From assembly GCA_902490005.1 (NCBI GenBank), contig CABUCM010000003.1, forward strand, positions 1-64,000: DNA of 64,000 nucleotides. The letters are read 5' to 3'. Below the pieces are notes generated by a model. The model did no database searches, had not been told where the DNA came from, and worked only from the letters and a program-made list of their open reading frames with translations. Shown here in pieces: positions 16,819 through 24,867 of the stretch. Origin of the DNA: an uncultured Ruminiclostridium sp. GTDB lineage: Bacteria > Bacillota > Clostridia > Oscillospirales > Acutalibacteraceae. Numbering within the stretch: the stretch's first letter is position 1; each line of letters starts with the position of its first letter. Made by a program: the position numbers and the translations under genes.

Positions 16819-19032
16819 TTACATCCCATCCAGGAAACGGTCTACTACCAACTGGCGGAAGTCTTCGGAAAGGGTACAGAAATAAGCGGTAAATCCGGTT
16901 ACCCGCACCACCAGCTCCGGATGAGACTGGGGATCTTTATGGGCTTCCATCAAGACATCCTTATCCAGAACATTGACATTGATCAGGGTGCCGCCCATAT
17001 CGATATGGGTCTTTAAAAGCTTGGCGACCCGGTCGATGCCGCCCTCCTCCGCGCTGAGCTTGGGATCGAATTCGATCTGCAGCGGCGCGGTATTGCCGTA
17101 GCCCGGCTGGCACAGGGCGATTCCCGTGGCCTGGGCCGTGGCCGCTCCATCCTTACGGAAGCCGGGAGTGGGATTGGCTCCGTGGGTCACCGACGCGCCG
17201 GCCTTTCTGCCGTTGGGCGTGGCCCCTACCTGGCGGCCGAAGTGGATGGTCTTACTCCAGGAGAACCATCCGGGCACCAGCTGCTTGCCGCCGGCTACCG
17301 GCTGCGCCTTGACGATCTCCGCGAAATCGCGGGTCAGTTTTTGCGCCCACTGGTCGCCCAGGCTGTCGCCGCCCTGGCAGTACCGTTCAGACTGGGACAG
17401 CATTAAACGGGTGCGCTCTTCCCCTGCGAAATTGTTCCTCAGGATTTCCTCCAGCTCCTCAAAGGTCAGCTTTTTCTCACGGACAATCCTCTGGTCAATG
17501 GCCGCAAAGGAATCCGCCAAGGTTCCCAGGCCTACGCCGTCGCAGCACAGGGTGTAAATTTCCGCGCACTGAGAAATATTCTTTCCTTCTTCCAGCGTAT
17601 GATACATTTGCAGGTTCATCACCAATTCCGGCATAGTGATATGCTGGTACTGATTGTAGAACTCCACGCAGTCCGCAATCACCTTTACAGCTCTCTTCAG
17701 ATGGGCTTTGAAAATATCGTAAAGCTTCTCCCGAGACGGAGCATACTTTTCCTTATCAGTGGGAGCGGCGTCATGGTACGCCAGCATCATTTCCTGGAAC
17801 GCCACCTCGAACACCTTCACACAGTTGATCTTGATGACGTCGTTCATGCAGAATTCCTTACCGGGCACCGCGTTCCATCCGCAGCCTACCGCCTGGCGCT
17901 CCAAGGCGTCTTTTTCGCTGACTCCCTGGTTCTTCGCGTAATTCATCATGCCCTTATGGCCGGAGAACCGGGGCCAGGCGTTCCGGTCGTTGAACACGTA
18001 GCTCACCGCTTTTTTGAAGAACGCGGGATCCATATTGTCGTGAACCCTTACCGTCAGGTTGGCGGAGGTGTTCAGTTCGTGAGCCGCCTCTAAGATCAGC
18101 CAGGAAAGCTCGTTGGTCATATCGTTGCCTTCCAGGTCGCAACCGCCTAACTGATAGTAGTGGGGATCGATAATCAGAAGGTCAGCCAGGATAAACCGGG
18201 CCTTATCCTTATCGATCAGGCCGCTTTCCATATCCTTCTTGTAGAAGGGATACAAAAGCTGATCCAGCCAGCAACCCGCGCCGTCGCGGTCGTAAATTCT
18301 CGACACCGTGGCGAACCAGGCCAGATATTGGCAGGCCTCCAGGAAGGTTTCCGGCTTTTTGGAGATGACGTTTTTGTTGCACGCCAGCATTTCCTCTAAA
18401 GTCGCCTTGATTTCCGGACGGTCCTCGGTTTTCAGCAGTTCCTCGATGTGGTCGATGTGTTTTTGAATCCATTTCTGGATCGCTAAAACCACCTTTTCCT
18501 CCGCGTCGTAAAACTCCTGCTTTTCTTTATCTCCCTTATGGATTTCACGGTATTTTCTGATTTTCTCCAGGAATCCGCCCCATCCCAGGGCAATACCGAT
18601 ATTGAAATCAGAATTGAAGTGGGAATCCGAGCCGATACCCGAATCGATGCCGTACAGGTCAATTCCCGGCTTCAGGTGATCGTAAGGGAACCGGTCCTCA
18701 GGGAAGTTCCGGTAATCCATGTAGTTACCCTGGGTTTTGCGGTATTTGGTCAGCTGGTCGCCCCAGCGGCCGCACAAAATCTCAATGGGATCCACATAGA
18801 TAGGGTGGTTCTCCAGCATAGCGGCGAAATTCTCCGCCCAGCCGGAATACCCGATAAAATCGCCGTCCGCGGGAATCGGCGTAAAATGGTAATCCTCCGG
18901 CAGCGGAACGTTGCCGTAGTCGTCCGCGTTCATAAAGCCGCCTTGCTGGATACGCTTTTCCTCCGTATGGCGGATTTTGACCTCTTTGATATGGCGGTAG
19001 CGATCCGCATAGGTCCAAGTCTTATTTTCCAT
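16819..19032 (-). CDS. glycyl radical enzyme of unassigned family
   Basis: A 737-residue glycyl radical enzyme. The C-terminal radical loop is VVRVTGFTAYF (Gly713), matching the family's RVxGYxxxF. The thiyl cysteine is Cys384 in QAVGCGWNAVPG. In the dehydratase/lyase enzymes (CutC, glycerol dehydratase and relatives) the loop reads GCVEP, with a Glu two positions after the Cys; here that position is Trp386. Pyruvate formate-lyase has two adjacent cysteines, also absent. It is shorter than CutC or HPA decarboxylase. Its start overlaps the activase stop by 11 bases. It is the last gene of a transporter/oxidoreductase operon, so the substrate is probably a modified sugar or cyclitol. The reaction is unknown. 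Confidence 0.88.
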   Translation of the reverse strand: MENKTWTYADRYRHIKEVKIRHTEEKRIQQGGFMNADDYGNVPLPEDYHFTPIPADGDFIGYSGWAENFAAMLENHPIYVDPIEILCGRWGDQLTKYRKTQGNYMDYRNFPEDRFPYDHLKPGIDLYGIDSGIGSDSHFNSDFNIGIALGWGGFLEKIRKYREIHKGDKEKQEFYDAEEKVVLAIQKWIQKHIDHIEELLKTEDRPEIKATLEEMLACNKNVISKKPETFLEACQYLAWFATVSRIYDRDGAGCWLDQLLYPFYKKDMESGLIDKDKARFILADLLIIDPHYYQLGGCDLEGNDMTNELSWLILEAAHELNTSANLTVRVHDNMDPAFFKKAVSYVFNDRNAWPRFSGHKGMMNYAKNQGVSEKDALERQAVGCGWNAVPGKEFCMNDVIKINCVKVFEVAFQEMMLAYHDAAPTDKEKYAPSREKLYDIFKAHLKRAVKVIADCVEFYNQYQHITMPELVMNLQMYHTLEEGKNISQCAEIYTLCCDGVGLGTLADSFAAIDQRIVREKKLTFEELEEILRNNFAGEERTRLMLSQSERYCQGGDSLGDQWAQKLTRDFAEIVKAQPVAGGKQLVPGWFSWSKTIHFGRQVGATPNGRKAGASVTHGANPTPGFRKDGAATAQATGIALCQPGYGNTAPLQIEFDPKLSAEEGGIDRVAKLLKTHIDMGGTLINVNVLDKDVLMEAHKDPQSHPELVVRVTGFTAYFCTLSEDFRQLVVDRFLDGM

Positions 19033-19891
19033 CTACAACATCCTCCTCGAAAATATTAACAGATGCTACTCTGACAGGAATATTTCTTTCTTTTGCCAGT
19101 TGCGCAAGTGCGTTCATGGTTGCCTTCGGCGGCTTCTCAAAACGGGGCTTCTGCTCCTTGCCCGCCAGCTTTTTGGATAAGCCAAGGGGATGATACGGAA
19201 GAAGCTCGTAATATTTGAGATTTTTCAGCGTAGCCGCTAAGTCCGCAATCGGCCCGATTTGCTCCGCGCTGTCGTTGATACCAGGAATAATAGGCGTTCT
19301 AAGAATAATGGGAATCCCGATGGTATCCAGGTTCTTCAGGTTTTCAATGATTCTTTCATTGCCCACCTTCGTATATTTTTGATGCAGCTCAGAATCCCAC
19401 GCTTTTAAATCGCACATGAAAACGTCGCATAATGAAGCGATTTCCTTGAGTATTTTCCAATCAACCATCAGGTTGGATTCCACCCCGCAGCTGACCCCCG
19501 CTTCCTTGCAGGCTTTTAAAAGCTCCCGGACAAAAACAGGCTGGCAGGTAGGCTCACCGCCGCTGATGGTAATGCCGCCGTCTTCCCCATAATAGGGCTG
19601 GTCAATCAGAACCTCTTTCAGTGCTTCCTGCACTGTCATCTGCGTGCCTACCCAGCGTTTCGCGCCGGAATAGCAGCCTTCGTCGCATTTTCCACAGCCG
19701 ATGCATTTGCTCTCGTCTATGATCATTTCGGGTTCAAAGGAGATGGTCTCAGGATTATGGCACCAGGCGCAGTCCATATTGCAGCCTTTTAAAAAGACCG
19801 TGGTCCGGATTCCCGGGCCGTCATGGACGGAAAACCGCTGGATATCCGTTACCATCCCCAGCACTTCATTGGTATGATTCATTTGGGTCAT
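19022..19891 (-). CDS. glycyl radical enzyme activase (radical SAM)
   Basis: Installs the glycyl radical on the neighbouring enzyme using SAM and a [4Fe-4S] cluster. The radical-SAM motif CNMDCAWC has Cys37, Cys41 and Cys44, in the usual FSVHDGPGIRTTVFLKGC context, and ITISGGEPT is the SAM-binding GGE motif. A ferredoxin-like quartet CIGCGKCDEGC follows (Cys63, 66, 69, 73); many activases of this class carry two such quartets, this one only one. The ATG at 19891 directly abuts the upstream TGA, and GGAGGT lies eight bases before it. It overlaps the enzyme gene, as activase/enzyme pairs commonly do. Confidence 0.93.
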   Translation of the reverse strand: MTQMNHTNEVLGMVTDIQRFSVHDGPGIRTTVFLKGCNMDCAWCHNPETISFEPEMIIDESKCIGCGKCDEGCYSGAKRWVGTQMTVQEALKEVLIDQPYYGEDGGITISGGEPTCQPVFVRELLKACKEAGVSCGVESNLMVDWKILKEIASLCDVFMCDLKAWDSELHQKYTKVGNERIIENLKNLDTIGIPIILRTPIIPGINDSAEQIGPIADLAATLKNLKYYELLPYHPLGLSKKLAGKEQKPRFEKPPKATMNALAQLAKERNIPVRVASVNIFEEDVVDGK

Positions 19892-21001
19892 TCAAAGTAC
19901 CTCCGCTAGAATAGCAGGCACATCTACATCTTCTGTCAAGGGAAGCTTCACGGCAGTGCCTGTCTTTAAGGATAAATAAGATGCCAGGCAGATTTCTAAG
20001 CCGATTCTGGCATTTTCCGGCGTGTTCAGGGAAACCGCGCCGTTGTCGATCACGTCGATCAGCTCCCTGATCATAGCGGTGCCCGCATCCGCCTGGGTAT
20101 TGAAGGGATTGGCATAATCATCCAGGGTCATATACACCGGATTCCTCGGCAGAGTCCTGGTGATCTGGGGCACCTTATAGGGTTCCTTGTTCCCGGTGAT
20201 CTTCAGGGTATCGTCATCCACTTGGATTTCCCCATCCGTACCGGTGAGCAGGAAATTGTTAACGGTATATTCGGTGGCGCCAAAGGTGGATTCAATGGTA
20301 GCGATAGCGCCGTTTTCATAGGTAAGAATAGCGATGCCGTAGTCCTCCAGGTCCCAGTCCTTATGCACCATCTTTCCCATTCGGGCATATACGCTTTCCA
20401 CCTTGCTGTCAAAAATCATCTGAAGCCTGGTAGCGGCATAAATGGCGTGGTCCACAAAGGCGCCGCCAGACGCTTTCGCCGCGTCCTTAAACCAGCCCAC
20501 ATCAGTGCAGCCCGGCGCTTTCAGAGGCGTCCTCGCCCGGCAGGAACTGGTAGCGGCGTAGGGCCTGCCGATCACGCCTTTATTCACCAGCTGCATTACG
20601 GGATCCGTGGGATTGGGGCCCGCGCCGATCCCGGTCATGTGGACGCCGTTTTCCCGCACCGCTTTGATGATACGGTCCGCGCCCGCCAGGGTTCTGGCCA
20701 AGGGCTTGCTGATCAGGATGTGTTTTTTCGCATTAGCCGCGGCGATTGCCAGCTCCTCGTGGCGGTTGGTGGTGGGCATAATTACCACAATATCTACCTG
20801 AGGATCCTCTAAAGCGATCCGGTAATCGGTACCCCAGTGCTTCGCCCGCATCAGCTCGGCGGTCTTTTTGGTTTGTTCCTCATCCTCGCCGATCACATAG
20901 GTCAGTTCCGCATCCTGCATGGCGCTGACAGCGCCTGCAATGGGATAGGCCCAATACCAATGCTCCAGCCCAAGCATGGCTATTTTATGTTGCTTTGCCA
21001 T
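19892..21001 (-). CDS. Gfo/Idh/MocA oxidoreductase with atypical nucleotide loop
   Basis: A dehydrogenase-like protein of about 369 residues. The EKP-type motif is HILISKPLARTL, and GAFVDHAIYAATRLQ and ATIESTFGATEY follow in the substrate domain. The first loop reads IAMLGLEHWYWAYPIAG: the usual GxGxxA is replaced by GLEHWY, with an aromatic/His cluster. NAD use is expected from the fold but should not be assumed. The ATG at 21001 has GGAG upstream. It is coupled to the activase with no gap. It is the third of three Gfo/Idh/MocA genes in this operon, each divergent from the others. Confidence 0.87.
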   Translation of the reverse strand: MAKQHKIAMLGLEHWYWAYPIAGAVSAMQDAELTYVIGEDEEQTKKTAELMRAKHWGTDYRIALEDPQVDIVVIMPTTNRHEELAIAAANAKKHILISKPLARTLAGADRIIKAVRENGVHMTGIGAGPNPTDPVMQLVNKGVIGRPYAATSSCRARTPLKAPGCTDVGWFKDAAKASGGAFVDHAIYAATRLQMIFDSKVESVYARMGKMVHKDWDLEDYGIAILTYENGAIATIESTFGATEYTVNNFLLTGTDGEIQVDDDTLKITGNKEPYKVPQITRTLPRNPVYMTLDDYANPFNTQADAGTAMIRELIDVIDNGAVSLNTPENARIGLEICLASYLSLKTGTAVKLPLTEDVDVPAILAEVL

Positions 21002-21083
21002 TAAGAACGCTCCTTTCAAACTTTGGTTGGTTATAAACCCTTTTCAAAAACTTTTACAATGCCCAATCAAAATAAACCGGTCT

Positions 21084-21102
21084 CCGGAAGACTCCCTTCC
21101 GG
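21084..21102 (-). other. intercistronic stem-loop
   Basis: CCGGAAG (21084-21090) and CTTCCGG (21096-21102) pair perfectly around a five-base loop, in the 133-base gap between two Gfo/Idh/MocA genes. There is no T-tract, so it is not a normal terminator. Confidence 0.6.
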
Positions 21103-21134
21103 GGGGATCCGCCAGCAATCGGTTTTTGCTGATT

Positions 21135-22265
21135 TTAACCTATTTGCCAGGCCCAATTATTCACAAGCTCCAGCTTTCCGCTGTTGCAGGAGCGAACGCC
21201 CGCATCTAAAATCGCCATGCCGCCGATATTGATCTCAGGCGTTAAGGTGGCATGAACCGCTTCACCGGTATCCATGTTGTGGACAAACGCGCACGCGATA
21301 TCCCGGTACTTGTATTCCGGCTCCGGCGGATAATAATACGCTTCATCACCGTCGGGCAGAATGACCTTGACGCAGTCCTTTCCATCAACCTGAGCCGCCA
21401 TCATGGCTCCCTTGGTGCCATAGACCATGGGACAGTTTACCGGCACCAGGTCATGGTAGGTGGTCCAGCTCGTCTCGATGGTGGCCATAGCGTCGTCATA
21501 GCGCACCAGCATACTGGCGTTGTCCTCCGCATTCCCCCACTGTGTGTTCAGGTTGGCCCGCATTCCCAAAGCGGCAACAGCCGGTTTCCCGATCAGCCAC
21601 CGGCTCATCATGGCTCCGTAGCAGCAGAAATCAAGCATAGCACCGCCACCGCATTTACTTTGGTACCACCAGGTCCTGGCCTTCTCTTCATTGGTCATAG
21701 GGGCCGCCGTGATTTTTACGCCGGGATGCTTCGCGCCTTCTCCTAAAGGACCGGTATGGGAAACTCGGATTTTAAACTCTAAAATCCGGCCGATCTTTCC
21801 CTGATCCAGCAGGTCCTTCATTAGATGCAGCTCCGGCCGCCAGGTCACAGGCCAGTTGACGAACAGCTTAACGCCATATGTATTAGAAATCCGGATCATC
21901 TCCATAGCCGTGGATAAATCGGTAGCCATCGGCTTTTCAATGCTTACATTGACGCCCCGGACAGCACATTCATACATTACTTCCAGATGCTGGGCATTTT
22001 CACAGGTAATCACCGCTAAATCAGGCTTTTCCTGATCCAGCATTTCCCGGTAATCCTGATATATCTTAGGTATTTTAAAGTTCTCCCGGCAAAACGCGAG
22101 GTTCCATTTCCGGGTAAAGGTTCCTTCTTTTAGCTCCGGCACCAAGGGGACCGTGTCCGCTCCGGCAGCCAAATCCGTACGGGGATTTTCATAGAAATGA
22201 GCAGCTACATCGTTAATATGCATATGAGAAAAACCGATAATTACTACCTTATACTGTTTTTCCAT
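21135..22265 (-). CDS. Gfo/Idh/MocA oxidoreductase with GFSHMH loop
   Basis: A 376-residue oxidoreductase-like protein. VVIIGFSHMHINDVAAHF replaces the canonical glycine loop (GFSHMH in place of GxGxxA), while GVNVSIEKPMATDL keeps the EKP motif and the C-terminal beta-sheet domain (KCGGGAMLDFCCYGAMMSRW, DNASMLVRYDDAMATIETSW) is typical. It may use bound cofactor or have lost redox activity. AAGGA precedes the ATG at 22265. It lies between two other family members, so successive or alternative steps on one sugar are likely. Confidence 0.86.
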   Translation of the reverse strand: MEKQYKVVIIGFSHMHINDVAAHFYENPRTDLAAGADTVPLVPELKEGTFTRKWNLAFCRENFKIPKIYQDYREMLDQEKPDLAVITCENAQHLEVMYECAVRGVNVSIEKPMATDLSTAMEMIRISNTYGVKLFVNWPVTWRPELHLMKDLLDQGKIGRILEFKIRVSHTGPLGEGAKHPGVKITAAPMTNEEKARTWWYQSKCGGGAMLDFCCYGAMMSRWLIGKPAVAALGMRANLNTQWGNAEDNASMLVRYDDAMATIETSWTTYHDLVPVNCPMVYGTKGAMMAAQVDGKDCVKVILPDGDEAYYYPPEPEYKYRDIACAFVHNMDTGEAVHATLTPEINIGGMAILDAGVRSCNSGKLELVNNWAWQIG

Positions 22266-22295
22266 GTTATAAATCCTTCTTCTGCCTGTATTTGC

Positions 22296-22338
22296 GGCCG
22301 CCGAAAAGTCTTTAATCCTACACTACTCTCCGGCGGCC
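22296..22338 (-). other. intercistronic stem-loop
   Basis: GGCCGCCG (22296-22303) and CGGCGGCC (22331-22338) can form an 8-bp GC stem with a 27-base loop, in the 189-base gap between two Gfo/Idh/MocA genes. No T-tract follows. Confidence 0.5.
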
Positions 22339-22454
22339 CCACATTCCATCTAATTTTTTCGGGATATTACTCCTATTGTTTTTAACTTCGGCGGATTGCC
22401 GCTTTGACCGCGGCGCAGCCAAATTTTAAAACAACAAATTTGCCGTAAAGTGAA

Positions 22455-23588
22455 TTATTTCTTCAGCTCGGCAAAGGTAACCTCGCGGCCCAGCTTATCG
22501 GACTGGTAGAAAGCCTCGATGATGGACACCACGTTGATAACCTCTTCTTTCTTGATGGGATACTCTTCCATAGACATTTCGCCATCCAGAACCTTCAGAG
22601 CCTTCTCGAACACATGGATGTGCCCGTAGAAGTTGGAAAGCTTCTCATACTTATCCTCAAAGATTCTGGGCATCAGGTCGGCTTGGTATCTGCCCTGGGT
22701 GGTGACCAGCTTCATGCTGTCGTCGGTAAGCAGCAAGCCGCCCTTGTCGCCGCACAGGCTTACGGTCTGCTGGTTGGGCTGGTTCAATGCCCAGGAAATT
22801 TTGAAGGTAACCGTCATGCCGTTTTCAAAACGGATATAACCGTTGGAGAATTCCTCAACATCGAATTCCTTCCAGTCAAACTTTCTGGGGGTGAAAATAT
22901 CGCCGCTGAGAGCGCCGCTTTCCACGTTGGAATAATAGGTATCCTTCATGGTGTTCACCAGGGTAGCCACCGCTTTACCAGTGGTAGAAACCATTTGCGG
23001 GTTGCCGGTAATAGACATTAAGTAGTCGCACATATGAACGCCGATGTCGCAGAAAGCGCCGCCGATGTTTTCCTTCGCCATGTGGAACATGCCCCACTTG
23101 GGAATTCCCAGGCGGCGTACCAGGTGCAGATCGGCAAAATACATATTGCCCAGGGCGCCGGACTTCACGATATCGGCGGCGGCAACATAATCCTTGAAGA
23201 AACGCAGGGACTGAGTCACAAACAGATGCTTGCCAAGCTTTTCAGCCTCGGCAAATACCATTTCAGCGTCGGCATACTTCACCGCCACAGGCTTCTCGCA
23301 GAACACATCGCAGCCGGCTCTTAAGCCCGCCAGAGTGTATTCCACATGATAGGCGTTCGGGGTGCACACAGAGATGATGTCCGGCTTTTCCTTTTCCAGC
23401 ATCTCATAAGCGTCCACATAATATTTGGGAATATTGTGGCGCTCAGCGGTTTCCTTGGCCGCCTCTTCCCGGATATCCGCTACCGCGACGATTTTCACCT
23501 TATCGCCCATGGCCTTATAGGCCGGGATATGAGCGGCGTTGCAGATCATGCCGGTTCCGATAATTGCTACTCTGTAGACTTTAGACAT
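22455..23588 (-). CDS. Gfo/Idh/MocA oxidoreductase, canonical
   Basis: A dehydrogenase of about 377 residues with the standard nucleotide loop VAIIGTGMICNAAHIPAY, VCTPNAYHVEYTLAGLRAG, DVFCEKPVAVKYA (EKP motif) and GGAFCDIGVHMCDYLMSI, in which the Asp and His are the usual active-site pair. Of the three Gfo/Idh/MocA proteins in the operon it looks most like an active NAD(P) sugar dehydrogenase. The ATG at 23588 has GGAGG at about 23597; the frame is open 22 codons further but lacks a site. Confidence 0.88.
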   Translation of the reverse strand: MSKVYRVAIIGTGMICNAAHIPAYKAMGDKVKIVAVADIREEAAKETAERHNIPKYYVDAYEMLEKEKPDIISVCTPNAYHVEYTLAGLRAGCDVFCEKPVAVKYADAEMVFAEAEKLGKHLFVTQSLRFFKDYVAAADIVKSGALGNMYFADLHLVRRLGIPKWGMFHMAKENIGGAFCDIGVHMCDYLMSITGNPQMVSTTGKAVATLVNTMKDTYYSNVESGALSGDIFTPRKFDWKEFDVEEFSNGYIRFENGMTVTFKISWALNQPNQQTVSLCGDKGGLLLTDDSMKLVTTQGRYQADLMPRIFEDKYEKLSNFYGHIHVFEKALKVLDGEMSMEEYPIKKEEVINVVSIIEAFYQSDKLGREVTFAELKK

Positions 23589-23841
23589 ACTATTTTCCTC
23601 CAATAACTTAAAATTTTTATGATAACCGAAAAGGCTTTTAGCCTTTCCACCCATCGCTAAAATTGGAATCAGCTGGTTTTATAGCCGATTCAACGCACCT
23701 GAAAGATTGCCAAGCTTTTTATACTCGCTGCCGCTGGCTTTACAGCTTTATCTGCTCCGCCTGCTGTTTTTATGTCATCCGGCCCAAAGCTTTTCCCACG
23801 CCGGTCGTATTCTCGGTAAAATGGACTTTGACGGCAGGCCG

Positions 23842-23874
23842 CCCGCTGGAATCCGCCGCATGGATTCCAGCGGG
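23842..23874 (-). other. intercistronic stem-loop
   Basis: CCCGCTGGAATCC (23842-23854) and its exact complement (23862-23874) form a perfect 13-bp stem with a 7-base loop, between the TIM-barrel gene and the next Gfo/Idh/MocA gene. No T-tract follows. Confidence 0.7.
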
Positions 23875-23906
23875 AAACCGCAGTTTCATCAAATTTTTGT
23901 AATCGT

Positions 23907-24782
23907 TTACTTTTTTAACGATAACAACCGCTTGATAGCCGCCAACTGGTACTCTGCGCAGGCGTAGGAGTCTTCTCCCTCGCCGGTGTACTCAACGCCC
24001 CAGTAGCCGTCAAAGCCGGCGTCTAAATAGGGCTGCCCGTGTTCGAAAACGCCTTCCTGGGCCATTCCCAGATCCACATGTACATAACGGGTATACGGAG
24101 CGATTAATTTCTCCGCCTCTAATGTATCTCCCTTGAGCCAGCGCCCCAGGTGAGCTAACACACCTAAATTCGGGTGGGCACAGGCATCCATAACCTTTTT
24201 CAGTTCTGACGCAACGCACATGGTTGCCCAGTGGTTTTCAATATAAATATCGTAACCCATATTTGCCGCACGGTCACAATATTCCTTTAAGACCTTCTGG
24301 AAATACTCGATCATCTCGTCGGTATAGATCATCTCGTTCCAGTATTCGTCGTCCTCCACAGGATTTGCCGCAAAGGTGCTATAGTTTCTCTCTTTGATAG
24401 CAGGGTCCATATCCCAGGCCCAACGGAAATGCCTTAAATAGTGAGAGCCGGTATCTACCTTAACGGATTTCGCGCCCAAAATTTCAGCCGCCCTGGCGTT
24501 CTGCCGGTAAAACTCAACATTTCTTTGGCGGATTTCCGGGTCTGGGTCCCACATATTGGCGCCATCCATCGCATAGTTATTGAGAACCAGGTCGTTGGCG
24601 TCCAGCGCCGCTTTTACTCGCTTTAAATAAGCTTCATCAGTGATGCTGTCCAACTGAGGATTCCACATATCGATAGCGTTTAAATGGTACCGATATCTGA
24701 CCGTCTCAATCAGATGGAAAACATCCATTTCCCCCCGGTAAAACTCCTGATGAAAGGTATAAGGCGTAATGGAAAGTTTCAT
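23907..24782 (-). CDS. sugar phosphate isomerase/epimerase-like TIM barrel
   Basis: A protein of 291 residues of the AP-endonuclease-2/xylose-isomerase-like TIM-barrel family. Probable metal ligands sit at DIYIENHWATM (Glu), NLGVLAHLGRW, YVHVDLGM and WGVEYTGEG (last-strand Glu). The family includes inosose and tagatose epimerases, 2-keto-myo-inositol dehydratase and keto-sugar lyases; the exact reaction is unknown. The ATG at 24782 has GAGGT eight bases before it; the GTG two codons upstream is too close to that site. The partnership with Gfo/Idh/MocA enzymes resembles pathways in which a sugar is first oxidised and then isomerised or cleaved. Confidence 0.85.
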   Translation of the reverse strand: MKLSITPYTFHQEFYRGEMDVFHLIETVRYRYHLNAIDMWNPQLDSITDEAYLKRVKAALDANDLVLNNYAMDGANMWDPDPEIRQRNVEFYRQNARAAEILGAKSVKVDTGSHYLRHFRWAWDMDPAIKERNYSTFAANPVEDDEYWNEMIYTDEMIEYFQKVLKEYCDRAANMGYDIYIENHWATMCVASELKKVMDACAHPNLGVLAHLGRWLKGDTLEAEKLIAPYTRYVHVDLGMAQEGVFEHGQPYLDAGFDGYWGVEYTGEGEDSYACAEYQLAAIKRLLSLKK

Positions 24783-24809
24783 ATTCACTTACCTCTTTGC
24801 GTTTTCAGT

Positions 24810-24837
24810 TCCGCGGGGCGGGCCTCCGCCCCGCGGA
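24810..24837 (-). other. intercistronic stem-loop after the binding protein
   Basis: A perfect 12-bp GC stem (arms 24810-24821 and 24826-24837, loop GCCT) between the binding-protein stop and the TIM-barrel gene. Lacking a T-tract, it more likely protects the 3' end of the binding-protein message than terminates it. Confidence 0.7.
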
Positions 24838-24867
24838 CAACAAACCATTTTTATTGATAACTAAAAC

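Noticed and set aside
17126..18093. Long open frames antisense to the glycyl radical enzyme gene
   Set aside because: They mirror the codon pattern of the real gene and resemble no protein family.
16819..19032. Pyruvate formate-lyase assignment for the glycyl radical enzyme
   Set aside because: It lacks the adjacent Cys-Cys pair of formate-lyase and sits with sugar genes.
19892..24782. C-glycoside deglycosidase (DgpB/DgpC) pathway
   Set aside because: Gfo/Idh/MocA and TIM-barrel genes fit, but no DgpB/DgpC-like small subunits are present.
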